The translations under genes and the position numbers were made by a program. Source: JBCBEX01 sp038528235 (GTDB lineage Bacteria > Bacteroidota > Rhodothermia > Rhodothermales > Rubricoccaceae). From it: a stretch of DNA of 55,496 nt. The stretch lies in the NCBI GenBank assembly GCA_038528235.1, contig JBCBEX010000019.1:1-55496 (forward strand), read 5' to 3'. Positions 26,002 through 34,051 of the stretch are shown piece by piece (position 1 is the first letter of the stretch; every line of letters begins with the position of its first letter). A model generated the notes under the pieces. The model saw only the letters and a list, made by a program, of their open reading frames with translations. It was not told the origin of the DNA and did no database searches.

Positions 26002-27450
26002 ATGCGTCGTCGCGACTTCGTCCGCACCTCTGCTGCTGCCGCAACGGGCGCGGCGCTCGGCCCCGTGATCCTGCCGCGCCACGTGCTCGGCGGCCCCGGC
26101 GTCCGCGCGCCGAGCGACCGCCTACGCCTCGCCGCCATCGGGGCGGGCGGCATGGGCGCGTCGAACATGAGCCGCCTGACGACGGAGCACATCGTCGCGC
26201 TGGCCGACATCGACTTCGGCTACGTGGACGGCGGTATCGAACGGCGGCTCACCAACCGCGACGGCTCGCGCAACGAACGGTGGCACACGCTGCAGGCCGC
26301 CTACGCCGAGGCGAACCGCTACGCCGACTTCCGCGAACTGCTCGACGCAGAGTCTGACCTCGACGGCGTTGTCATATCGACGCCTGATCACGTCCACGCG
26401 CTCGCCGCGCTCATGGCGATGGAGCGCGGGCTGCACGTCTACGCGCAGAAGCCACTCTGCTACTCGGTCGAGGAGTGCCGCCGCCTCGCGCACGCGGCCG
26501 AAGCCACGGGCCTCGTGACGCAGATGGGCAACCAGGGCCACTCCGGCGACGACGGCCGGCGGCTCGTCGAGATCGTCCGCAGCGGCCTCCTCGGCGAGAT
26601 CCGCGAGATCCAGTGCTGGACCGACCGTCCTGCCGGATGGTGGGGGCAGGGCATCGATCGCCCCGAGCCGCAGGACCCGCCCGACGGCGTGGCCTGGGAC
26701 CTCTTCCTCGGTCCGGCCCCCGAGCAGCCGTTCTACGAGGGCACGCACCCCTTCGGCTGGCGCGGCTGGGTCGACTTCGGCGTCGGCGCGCTCGGCGACA
26801 TGGGCGCGCACATCCTCGACTTCCCCGTGTGGGCGCTCGGCCTCGGGCAGCCGCGCCAGATCCAGACGCGGCGCTCCCCGTGGGGCGGCGAGCGCGGCCA
26901 GCCGCCCGTGACCTACCCCGTCGCCTCGATGACGACCTACGTCTTCGACCACCCCGATGGTGGCGACCTCACCTTCACGTGGTACGACGGGGGGCTCCGT
27001 CCGCCTACCCCTGCCGGGGCGCCCGACGACTTTGCGCTCAACCCCGACGGCGGTGGCATCTTCGTCGGCGAGCGTGGCAAGCTGGTGTACGACACCTACG
27101 GGCGCAACCCACGCCTGCTGGCCGCCGACGGCAACCACGGCGCGCTCCAGGCCGAAGCCGAGGCCGTGCCGGTCTCGCTCCCGCGCATCGAGGGCAGCAT
27201 GGGTGCGCACGAGCAGAACTGGGTGCGCGCGATCCATGGCGAGGAGCCCGTGTCGTGCCCCTTCAGCTATGCTGCGCCGCTCACCGAGACGATGCTGCTC
27301 GGCGTCGCCGCGATGTACGAGGAGAAGCCCGTCCTCTACGATGCCGACGCGATGCGCATCACCAACGCACCTGCCGCCGACGCGCAACTCCGCCGCAACT
27401 ACCGCAGCGGCTGGGACCTGCCTGCCAAGGAGGTTTTCTCGCAAGGCTAG
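26002..27450 (+). CDS. Tat-exported Gfo/Idh/MocA family oxidoreductase
   Basis: A 482-residue protein with a twin-arginine signal (MRRRDFVRTSAAAATGAALG), so probably periplasmic and exported with its nicotinamide cofactor bound. The Rossmann domain shows LAAIGAGGMGASN. YAQKPLCYSVEECRRL carries the lysine of the EKP motif, with Q instead of E. The second domain has GVGALGDMGAHILDFPVWALGL with the conserved Asp/His. Exported members of this family with tightly bound NAD(P) can interconvert 3-keto and hydroxy sugars. It sits between the GMC dehydrogenase and a Tat-exported TIM-barrel gene, which supports a periplasmic 3-keto-sugar pathway. Confidence 0.9.
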   Translation: MRRRDFVRTSAAAATGAALGPVILPRHVLGGPGVRAPSDRLRLAAIGAGGMGASNMSRLTTEHIVALADIDFGYVDGGIERRLTNRDGSRNERWHTLQAAYAEANRYADFRELLDAESDLDGVVISTPDHVHALAALMAMERGLHVYAQKPLCYSVEECRRLAHAAEATGLVTQMGNQGHSGDDGRRLVEIVRSGLLGEIREIQCWTDRPAGWWGQGIDRPEPQDPPDGVAWDLFLGPAPEQPFYEGTHPFGWRGWVDFGVGALGDMGAHILDFPVWALGLGQPRQIQTRRSPWGGERGQPPVTYPVASMTTYVFDHPDGGDLTFTWYDGGLRPPTPAGAPDDFALNPDGGGIFVGERGKLVYDTYGRNPRLLAADGNHGALQAEAEAVPVSLPRIEGSMGAHEQNWVRAIHGEEPVSCPFSYAAPLTETMLLGVAAMYEEKPVLYDADAMRITNAPAADAQLRRNYRSGWDLPAKEVFSQG

Positions 27451-27525
27451 GGACTAGCGACTGGCGAATAGGGAGCGGTGGCCGTCGGCGAATTCGTTTG
27501 CGCAGTCGTCCAAGCGCGTTTGCTT

Positions 27526-27560
27526 CTTCGACCTTCGACCTTCGACCTTCGACCTTCGAC
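27526..27560. repeat. five tandem heptamers CTTCGAC before a start codon
   Basis: The 7-bp unit CTTCGAC occurs five times without change, ending 8 bp before the ATG at 27569. It occupies the place where a ribosome-binding site would be. It resembles the short tandemly repeated repetitive sequences known from cyanobacteria. Confidence 0.9.
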
Positions 27561-27568
27561 GCCCCGCC

Positions 27569-28480
27569 ATGCAACGACGTGACTTCGTCCGCACGGGCCT
27601 CGCAGCGGGGGCTGGGCTCGCCCTCAGCCCGAACGTTGAGGCGTCGTCCGCGGAGGCGGCTTCTACGGAGGCGACAGCGCCTCCAGCATCGACGATGCCC
27701 TTCGAGCACTCCGTCTGCCGGTGGTGCTACGGCGACCTCTCCGCCGACGAGCTCGCGCGGGCGGCGAAGACAATGGGCATCGCCTCGGTGGAACTGCTCG
27801 ACCCGGAGGAGTGGCCGACGGTGCAGGCGCACGGGCTGACCTGCGCAATGCCCAACCCGCCACGTCCGCCCGCCGAAGTCACAGGCGGGCCGAGCTACCT
27901 CGAATGGGGCTGGAACCGCCGCGCCCACCACGACTGGCTCCTGCCTGCCTACGAGGAGCGCCTCGAAGCCGTCGCGGCGGCGGGACTGCCCAACCTGATC
28001 TGCTTCTCCGGCAACCGCGTTGGCCTCTCCGACGAGGAGGGCCTCGCCCACTGCGCCGTCGGGCTGCGGCAACTCATGCCGACAGCCGAGCGCCTCGGCG
28101 TGACGGTGTGCATGGAGCTGTTCAACTCGAAAGTCGATCACCCCGATTACCAGGCCGACTCGACGCGGTGGGGCGCGGCGCTCGTGGACCTCGTCGGCAG
28201 CGACCGCTTCCGGCTGCTCTACGACGTCTACCACATGCAGATCATGGAGGGCGACGTGATCCGCACGCTCCGCGACTACGCGCCCTACATCGCCCACGTC
28301 CACACCGCAGGCGTGCCGGGGCGGAACGAGATCGACGAGACGCAGGAGCTGTTCTACCCGGCCATCGCCCGCACGCTCGCCGAGATCGGCTTCGAGGGCT
28401 ACCTCGCGCAGGAGTTTATCCCGACTGCGGCGGACCCGCTCGCCTCGCTCCGCGACGCCATCGCACGGTGCACGGTCTGA
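27569..28480 (+). CDS. Tat-exported hydroxypyruvate isomerase-like TIM-barrel protein
   Basis: A 303-residue protein with a twin-arginine signal (MQRRDFVRTGLAAGAGLAL). The mature part is a hydroxypyruvate-isomerase-type TIM barrel: EHSVCRWCYGDLS at the first strand, VTVCMELFNSK with a likely metal-binding Glu, RLLYDVYHMQIMEGD (the DxYHxQ signature), IAHVHTAGVPGRNEID and GYLAQEFIP. His, Asp and Glu residues at these sites bind a metal in the family. It is the last metabolic gene of the locus. I infer isomerisation or epimerisation of a keto-sugar in the periplasm; the actual substrate is unknown. Confidence 0.88.
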   Translation: MQRRDFVRTGLAAGAGLALSPNVEASSAEAASTEATAPPASTMPFEHSVCRWCYGDLSADELARAAKTMGIASVELLDPEEWPTVQAHGLTCAMPNPPRPPAEVTGGPSYLEWGWNRRAHHDWLLPAYEERLEAVAAAGLPNLICFSGNRVGLSDEEGLAHCAVGLRQLMPTAERLGVTVCMELFNSKVDHPDYQADSTRWGAALVDLVGSDRFRLLYDVYHMQIMEGDVIRTLRDYAPYIAHVHTAGVPGRNEIDETQELFYPAIARTLAEIGFEGYLAQEFIPTAADPLASLRDAIARCTV

Positions 28481-28611
28481 GGTTGGTGCTTCCGCGATCG
28501 GCTCGAAGCGATGGCGCGATGGGCGGGCCGATTGGCGCGAATGGCGAGTGGATATGCAGTCGTGCGTCGTATCGTGCGAAGTGCTCCGCTCCGCCCCTGT
28601 CTGCTGCTTCG

Positions 28612-29601
28612 ATGGCTGTCTCCTACCGCCTGCCCACCGCCGTTGGCCTGTTCTTGCGCGAGGTCGGCCTCGTACCGGCGCATGTCCTCCGGCGCGCCGG
28701 GCTGGCGGTCGACCTGCTGGGGCGCGAGGCGCCGGCCGTCACCGGCGGGGAATACCATCGCCTGTGGACGGCCATCGGGGAGGAGGGTGGTGAGCGGCTC
28801 ATCGGTCTCGATCTCGGGCGGCTTGCGGCGCAGGAAGTGCTGAGTCCCCCGCTGATCGCGGCGCTCGCCAGCCCGGACCTCGCGACGGCAGCGCAGCGGC
28901 TCGCGCAGTACAAGGCGCTCATCGGGCCGATCCGGTTGACGGCGGACGCCGACGCGGACGGCCTGGCCTTGTGCATGCGCGGCGTCGGCTTCGACTTGCC
29001 CCCGGCGCTAGCGCTCTTCGAGGTCGCCTACTGGGTCTACTTCGCGCGCCGCGCCACCCGCGAGCCCGTCGTGCCTCGGCGGATCGAACTGCTGGCTCGT
29101 CCTGCTGATGCCGTCGCCGTTGAGGAGGCGCTCGGCTGCCGGGTACGGACGGGGCCGGACGTGCGCGTGACGTTCGCCGAGGTCGATGCGCGGCGGCCGT
29201 TCCTCACCGCCGACGCCGAGGCGTGGCGGTTCTACGAGCCGGTCTTGCAGGAGCGCCTCGCCGACCTCGAACAGGGCGCGAGCCTCGCCGAGCGGGTGCA
29301 CGCGACCCTCGTCGAGATGCTGCCGAGCGGGCGCGGCGCCGTCGACGAGGTGGCCCAGGCGCTGGCGCTCAGCCCGCGGAGCCTCCAGCGCCACCTCCGC
29401 CGCGAGGGCACGACGTTCCAGAAGACGCTCGCCCGCACCCGCGAGACGCTCGCGCTGCACTACCTCCGCGCGACCGAGATCACGACCACCGAGGTCGCCT
29501 TCCTGCTCGGCTACGACGACCCCAACTCGTTCTTTCGCGCCTTCCGCGCGTGGACCGGCACCACGCCCGAGCGCGCACGCCTCGCCTTCGCCACAGCCTA
29601 A
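28612..29601 (+). CDS. AraC-family transcriptional regulator (Arabinose_bd/HTH_18 type)
   Basis: A 329-residue cytoplasmic regulator. The N-terminal part (about 20-210) fits the arabinose-binding-like ligand domain of the OruR/GntR-like AraC subgroup: LREVGLVPAHVLRRAGLAVDLL, then FEVAYWVYFARR. The C-terminal double helix-turn-helix (about 240-325) has VDEVAQALALSPRSLQRHLRREGTTFQKTL and VAFLLGYDDPNSFFRAFRAWTGTTP, a classical second HTH with the AraC signature. It follows the sugar locus after 131 bp in the same direction and may control it, although this subgroup often regulates unrelated catabolic genes. Confidence 0.9.
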   Translation: MAVSYRLPTAVGLFLREVGLVPAHVLRRAGLAVDLLGREAPAVTGGEYHRLWTAIGEEGGERLIGLDLGRLAAQEVLSPPLIAALASPDLATAAQRLAQYKALIGPIRLTADADADGLALCMRGVGFDLPPALALFEVAYWVYFARRATREPVVPRRIELLARPADAVAVEEALGCRVRTGPDVRVTFAEVDARRPFLTADAEAWRFYEPVLQERLADLEQGASLAERVHATLVEMLPSGRGAVDEVAQALALSPRSLQRHLRREGTTFQKTLARTRETLALHYLRATEITTTEVAFLLGYDDPNSFFRAFRAWTGTTPERARLAFATA

Positions 29602-29745
29602 AAGCGGCTGCGCAGCTACGTCCAGACTACGCTGCTCGCGTCCAGGCACAACACCCGCTGGAACGTCTGGATCGGTGGCCTGATGCCCGCGCAGTGCCGC
29701 GCCTACTTCTGCCTTCATACTTCTGACTTCCCACTTTCTCGCCGC

Positions 29746-30435
29746 ATGACCGTCCTTCTCTTCGGTGCCACCGGCATGATCGGGCACGGCACCCTCAGCG
29801 CCGCGCTCGCCGACGACCGCGTGACGCGCGTGCTCTCGGTCGTCCGTCGCCCCTCGGGCCGTCGCCATGCCAAGCTGACGGAACTCGTCCACGCCGACAT
29901 GATGGACCTCGCGCCCATCGCCGGCACGCTCGCCGACGCCGACGCGTGCCTGTTCTGCCTCGGCATCTCGTCGGCGGGTATGTCCGAGTTGGACTATCGG
30001 CAGATCACCTACGAGCTCACGCTCGCCGTCGCTGAGACGCTCGCGGCGCGCAACCCAGCGATGACGTTCGTCTACGTCTCCGGGGCGGGCTCGAACGCGG
30101 CGAGCCGGACGATGTGGGCGCGCGTCAAGGGCGAGATCGAGCAGGCGCTGCAGGGCCTACCGTTCGGCGCGGTGTACAACGCCCGCCCCGGCTTCATCCA
30201 GCCCGTCGGCGGGGCGACGAGCCGCACCACGCTCTACCGCGTCCTCTACGCAGTCATGACCCCGCTCACGCCTATCCTGCGCCGCCTCGCGCCGAAGTCG
30301 CTGCTCGACTCCGCTGAACTCGGCCGCGCGCTCGTGCAGGCCGGGCTCGCCGGGGCCTCCTCGTCGATCCTGGAGGTGCCTGCGCTGCAAGACCTCGCTG
30401 CCGAAGCCGAGGCATACGTTCCGGCCAAGCGATAG
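29746..30435 (+). CDS. NAD(P)-binding protein (atypical SDR, NmrA/HSCARG-like)
   Basis: A 229-residue cytoplasmic protein with a Rossmann fold and an N-terminal dinucleotide-binding motif LLFGATGMIGHG. Other visible features are CLFCLGISSAGMSELDY, FVYVSGAGSNAASRTMWARVKGEIEQAL, where a Tyr/Lys pair of classical SDRs is not clear, and YNARPGFIQP. This matches the small 'NAD-dependent epimerase/dehydratase' type proteins of unknown reaction. The ATG at 29746 follows a pyrimidine-rich leader. No operon partner is obvious. Confidence 0.85.
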   Translation: MTVLLFGATGMIGHGTLSAALADDRVTRVLSVVRRPSGRRHAKLTELVHADMMDLAPIAGTLADADACLFCLGISSAGMSELDYRQITYELTLAVAETLAARNPAMTFVYVSGAGSNAASRTMWARVKGEIEQALQGLPFGAVYNARPGFIQPVGGATSRTTLYRVLYAVMTPLTPILRRLAPKSLLDSAELGRALVQAGLAGASSSILEVPALQDLAAEAEAYVPAKR

Positions 30436-31043
30436 GTGGTTGCCCTGTCCCTCTGACGGAAGGGCGTTGTCTCCGTCACCTACTGTTTGCTTCAAATCCC
30501 CGTGCACGTTGCAGTCACCCGCGCGCGCTGAGGGGGTAGGTATTCACGGAATGTGGTCTTCTTGTCATCCCGAGCGGAATGCGCGCAGCGCATGGAGTCG
30601 AGGGATCTACGTCGTATCTCCAGGTCAAGAAGAGGCTTGGGTGCTGGCCCGGAGTTTCTTCGACTCGCTGCGCTCGCTCAGAATGACATGGTCTCGGTGA
30701 AAGCCTACCCTCACCAGCGCGCACGCGGGGACCCACATGAATGGCTCATAACCGCCTACAACGTAGAGGTCTGAAGCATCGAGGACGAGGTACTTCTGCA
30801 CATCCCGCTGCCGGGGAAGAGAGGAGGCATGCCCACGTAAGCGTGCCCTGGTGGATCCCCGCGTTCGCGAGGATGACTCTGGATTGAGTTCTAGGATCAC
30901 GCTGAACGACCTCCCTCTGGCGGGATATGCGAGCAGGCTGGCGGGATGGGCAAGTGGCGTGAGAAGAAGCCTGGGGCATCTTGGAAGCACGATCGCACAA
31001 CAGGCGCGAGTCCACTCGCCCGCCCACCAGACTCCAACGATTC
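30436..31043. other. 608-bp gap without a gene, holding small interspersed repeats
   Basis: No coding sequence stands out. The stretch contains the 126-bp element at 30563-30688 and, at 30855-30874, an imperfect inverted repeat (ATCC..GCG/CGC..GGAT) of the kind found in 'GTCATCC..CGCGAACGCGG' intergenic repeats of many bacteria. The remaining bases show no promoter or fold I can assign. It appears to be a landing zone for small repeats. Confidence 0.6.
30563..30688. repeat. 126-bp interspersed element with inverted termini (REP/MITE-like)
   Basis: It begins TGTCATCCCGAGCG and ends CGCTCAGAATGACA; the ends are reverse complements at 12 of 14 positions. Inside, GGAATGCGCGCAGCGCATGG and CTTCGACTCGCTGCGCTCGC also suggest stems. 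Elements of this 'gtcat-ccgagcg ... cgctc-gaatgaca' form are common in Bacteroidota-related genomes. No transposase gene is within it. Confidence 0.7.
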
Positions 31044-31877
31044 ATGCCTACCCAACCTCGTACTCAGGTCGTCCTCATCACCGGCGCGTCGTCCGGGATC
31101 GGCAAGGCGACGGCCGAGCGGCTGCTCGCCGATGGCCACATCGTCTATGTGGCTGCCCGCCGCGTCGAGAAGATGCAGGGCCTCGCCGACCAGGGCGCGA
31201 CGGCGCTCGCGATGGATGTCACCAAGACCGAGGACGCCGAGCGCGTCGTCGCGCAGATCATTGCCGAGCGGGGCCGCATCGACGCGCTGTTCAACAACGC
31301 GGGGTTCGGCCTCTATGGCGCCGTCGAGGACACCGCCATCGACGACGCGCGCTACCAGTTCGAGGTCAACCTCTTTGGTTTGGCGCGGCTGACGCAGCTC
31401 GTGGTGCCGCACATGCGCGCGCAGGGCTTCGGCACGGTCCTCAACACGTCGTCCATCGGCGGCAAGATCTACACGCCGCTCGGCGCGTGGTACCACGCCA
31501 CCAAGCACGCGCTCGAAGGCTGGAGCGATAGCCTCCGCCTAGAACTGGCGCCGCACGGCATCCGCGTGGTGATCGTAGAGCCCGGCATCATCCTCACCGA
31601 GTTCGGCGACGTGATGACGAAGCCGATGATGGAGCGCTCGGGCGACGGCCCCTACCGAGACCTGGCGCACGGCCTGGCGAAGGCAGCCGAGGCGAGCTAC
31701 GCCAAGGGCGAGGGCTCCCCGCCGTCGGTGATCGCCGACGTGGTCGCCAAGGCCATCGGGGCCGCCACGCCGAAGACCCGCTACGCCGCCGGGCACATGG
31801 CGAAGCCGATTCTGGCGCTGCGCCGGTTCTTGCCCGACCGCTGGTTCGACCGCCTCATCCTCAGCCAGTCCACCTAG
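31044..31877 (+). CDS. short-chain dehydrogenase/reductase (classical SDR)
   Basis: A 277-residue NAD(P)-dependent oxidoreductase. TGASSGIGKATAERL is the cofactor loop, with an ARR basic pair following the second strand that favours NADP. ALFNNAGFGLYG holds the structural NNAG motif. The catalytic Ser is in NTSSIGGK, and Tyr and Lys are in WYHATKHAL. The length and motif spacing fit classical SDRs of the retinol-dehydrogenase-like or YbbO-like type. The ATG at 31044 is the first codon that keeps the usual distance to the glycine motif. The substrate is unknown. Confidence 0.92.
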   Translation: MPTQPRTQVVLITGASSGIGKATAERLLADGHIVYVAARRVEKMQGLADQGATALAMDVTKTEDAERVVAQIIAERGRIDALFNNAGFGLYGAVEDTAIDDARYQFEVNLFGLARLTQLVVPHMRAQGFGTVLNTSSIGGKIYTPLGAWYHATKHALEGWSDSLRLELAPHGIRVVIVEPGIILTEFGDVMTKPMMERSGDGPYRDLAHGLAKAAEASYAKGEGSPPSVIADVVAKAIGAATPKTRYAAGHMAKPILALRRFLPDRWFDRLILSQST

Positions 31878-31989
31878 AGCCTGCGCCGACGATTCGGCGT
31901 CGTGAGGAACGTGGACGTGCCATCCGGCCGTAAGTGCGGGGGCTGCGTACTGTGCGCGGCTTCACGCACGTCTCACCCCCGCCTCTCTC

Positions 31990-32460
31990 ATGAACACGCT
32001 CCTCAAGTATCTCGTCCGCGGCATCGGGTTGCTCGCCTCGCTGGGCCTACTGCTGCTCGCCATCGTCGTCATGGTCTACGCGGCCGTCGAGGGCGGCTTC
32101 GTGGTGGCCGAGACCCTCCAGTTCTCCAACTCGGAGTCGCGCGTGATCTACGACACGATGACCGTCGTGGACCTCTTTCTGCTGGGCTTCAGCGTCGTCA
32201 TCGCGTCCGTCGGCATCTACGAACTGTTCGTCGGCTCGCTGTCGGGGATGCCCGAGTGGCTGCGGATCAACAACTTCGACACGCTCAAAGGCATCCTCAT
32301 CAAGACCGCGATCGTGGTGATGGCCATCTCATTTATGGGCCGCGCCGTGACCTGGGACGGCGAGGAGAGCCTGCTCGAATATGGCGTGGCCATCGGCGCG
32401 GTGATTGCGGCGCTGGCGTTCTTCCTCAGCGTGAAGGAAGAGCAGAAATCGAAGGTATAG
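31990..32460 (+). CDS. UPF0114 (YqhA) family inner-membrane protein
   Basis: A 156-residue integral membrane protein with about four hydrophobic helices: LLASLGLLLLAIVVMVYAAV, TVVDLFLLGFSVVIASVGIYELF, a third around ILIKTAIVVMAISFM, and YGVAIGAVIAALAFFLSV. The segment GIYELFVGSLSGMPEWLRINNFDTLK is characteristic of the YqhA/UPF0114 family. Its physiological role is not established. It ends 63 bp before the metallo-hydrolase gene on the same strand. Confidence 0.85.
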   Translation: MNTLLKYLVRGIGLLASLGLLLLAIVVMVYAAVEGGFVVAETLQFSNSESRVIYDTMTVVDLFLLGFSVVIASVGIYELFVGSLSGMPEWLRINNFDTLKGILIKTAIVVMAISFMGRAVTWDGEESLLEYGVAIGAVIAALAFFLSVKEEQKSKV

Positions 32461-32523
32461 CGCGTCCCGTGGTCGTCGAGGCGTATCGCACGAAGACCGA
32501 TCCTGCATGCTGTCGCCCCTTCC

Positions 32524-33759
32524 ATGACGACCTCGCCGACCCCGCCCTCGAAGCCGCGCCGTCGCTGGCGGCGTATCGTCGGGGGCCTGAGCCTCGCCGT
32601 TGTTCTCCTCCTCACCCTCCTCATGTTCGACGCCTGGAAAGCCCTTGGGACGAAGCCTGCCGGTGAGCGCCTCGTGCGCCTGGAAGCCTCGCCGCAGTAC
32701 CGCGACGGTCGCTTCGTGAACGTCCTGCCGCAAGGCAACGCCGCCCCGTCGATGGGCACGATGCGGGAGTTCTTTTTCGGCGGCAGCGACCACCGGACGC
32801 CCGCCGCGCCGCCGCCGACCGTCGCGCGCACGGCCGCCGACTTCGCCGCGGTGCCGGACGACCTGCGGGTGACCTGGCTCGGCCACTCGACGTTCCTCGT
32901 CGAGCTCGACGGGGTGCGGCTGCTCATCGACCCGGTGTGGGGGGAGCGCGTCTCGCCGTCGTCGTTCATTGGCAGCCGCCGGTTCCACGCCCCGCCGCTG
33001 CCGCTCGACGCGCTGCCGCCCGTCGACGCGGTGCTGATCTCGCACGACCACTACGACCACCTCGACTTCCCGACCATCCGCACGCTCACAAGTCCGGCGT
33101 TCGCCGACCGGGTGCCGCGCTTCCTCGTGCCGCTCGGCATCGGCGCGCACCTGGAGTACTGGGGCGTCGACCCGGCGCGCATCGAGGAGGTGGACTGGTG
33201 GGACGAGAAGGAGGTGGGCACCGGGACCAACACGGTGCGGCTCGTGAGCACGCCCGCGCGGCACTTCTCAGGGCGCTTCGTCAACGACCGCGACGCGACG
33301 CTCTGGACCGGCTGGGCCTTCCTCGGGGCCGAGCGGCGCGTGTTCTACTCCGGCGACACCGCCCTCACGCCCTCATTCGCGGAGGTCGGCGAGCGGCTCG
33401 GGCCGTTCGACCTGACGCTGATCGAGGTCGGGGCCTACAACGAGGCGTGGAGCGACGTGCACCTCGGGCCGGAGCAGGCCGTGGCCGTCCACCGCATGGT
33501 GCGCGGCGAGGTCATGATGCCGGTGCACTGGTGCACGTTCGACCTGTCGCTGCACGGCTGGACGGAGCCTGCCGAGCGTGTGCGGACCGCGGCGGACGCG
33601 TTGGGCATCCCGGTGGCGTTCCCACGCCCCGGCGAGCACGTCACGCTGGACGCCGTCCCCACGGCGGCCTGGTGGCCTGCGCTCCCGTGGGACACGGCCG
33701 CCGAGGCTCCGGCTGTGTCGACTGGGCTGCCGGACGAGGTACGCGCGCTGGTGCCGTAA
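32524..33759 (+). CDS. membrane-anchored MBL-fold metallo-hydrolase (NAPE-PLD/UlaG-like)
   Basis: A 411-residue protein with a basic N-terminus and one transmembrane segment (IVGGLSLAVVLLLTLLMF), so anchored with the domain probably outside the cytoplasm. The metallo-beta-lactamase fold is clear: VTWLGHSTFLVELDG, the metal-binding ISHDHYDHLD (HxHxDH), ARHFSGR, FYSGDTAL, and a C-terminal MMPVHWCTF segment. This arrangement matches NAPE-hydrolysing phospholipase D-like and related phosphodiesterases, which act on lipids or other esters. The substrate is not decided. Confidence 0.88.
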   Translation: MTTSPTPPSKPRRRWRRIVGGLSLAVVLLLTLLMFDAWKALGTKPAGERLVRLEASPQYRDGRFVNVLPQGNAAPSMGTMREFFFGGSDHRTPAAPPPTVARTAADFAAVPDDLRVTWLGHSTFLVELDGVRLLIDPVWGERVSPSSFIGSRRFHAPPLPLDALPPVDAVLISHDHYDHLDFPTIRTLTSPAFADRVPRFLVPLGIGAHLEYWGVDPARIEEVDWWDEKEVGTGTNTVRLVSTPARHFSGRFVNDRDATLWTGWAFLGAERRVFYSGDTALTPSFAEVGERLGPFDLTLIEVGAYNEAWSDVHLGPEQAVAVHRMVRGEVMMPVHWCTFDLSLHGWTEPAERVRTAADALGIPVAFPRPGEHVTLDAVPTAAWWPALPWDTAAEAPAVSTGLPDEVRALVP

Positions 33760-33828
33760 GGCTACGTTCAGGCGGGGAGGGGTAGACGCAGGCCTGCGCA
33801 GACAGAGCGCCGAAGGCTGACACCTGGC

Positions 33829-33876
33829 GATCCATGCGCTGGACTATCCATGCGCTGGACCTTCCATGTACTGGAC
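33829..33876. repeat. three tandem copies of a 16-bp unit
   Basis: The unit (TATCCATGCGCTGGAC) occurs at 33829-33844, 33845-33860 and 33861-33876. The first two copies differ at one position and the third at several. It lies in the 292-bp gap upstream of the FG-GAP-like gene, and nothing else in this gap is recognisable. Confidence 0.85.
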
Positions 33877-34051
33877 CTCGGCGGCCCAGGCACGGTGTCT
33901 TGGCACCGATCACGTCGGAGATGGCACAGGGGAGCGCTATGAGAAGATCTGCGCCAAAGTCTCGTAGTTGATAGGTGACCCCCGGTGCATGCCGTCCTCC
34001 GTACTCACTGTTGGCGCGTGCCCCGATGCACAGGAACTCAATCCACTTCCC

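Noticed and set aside
27526..27560. CRISPR array
   Set aside because: The heptamers are contiguous without spacers, and no cas gene is near. No CRISPR array was seen anywhere in the window.
33885..33910. Rho-independent terminator near CGGTG...CACCG
   Set aside because: The stem is only 5 bp and no T-run follows on either strand.
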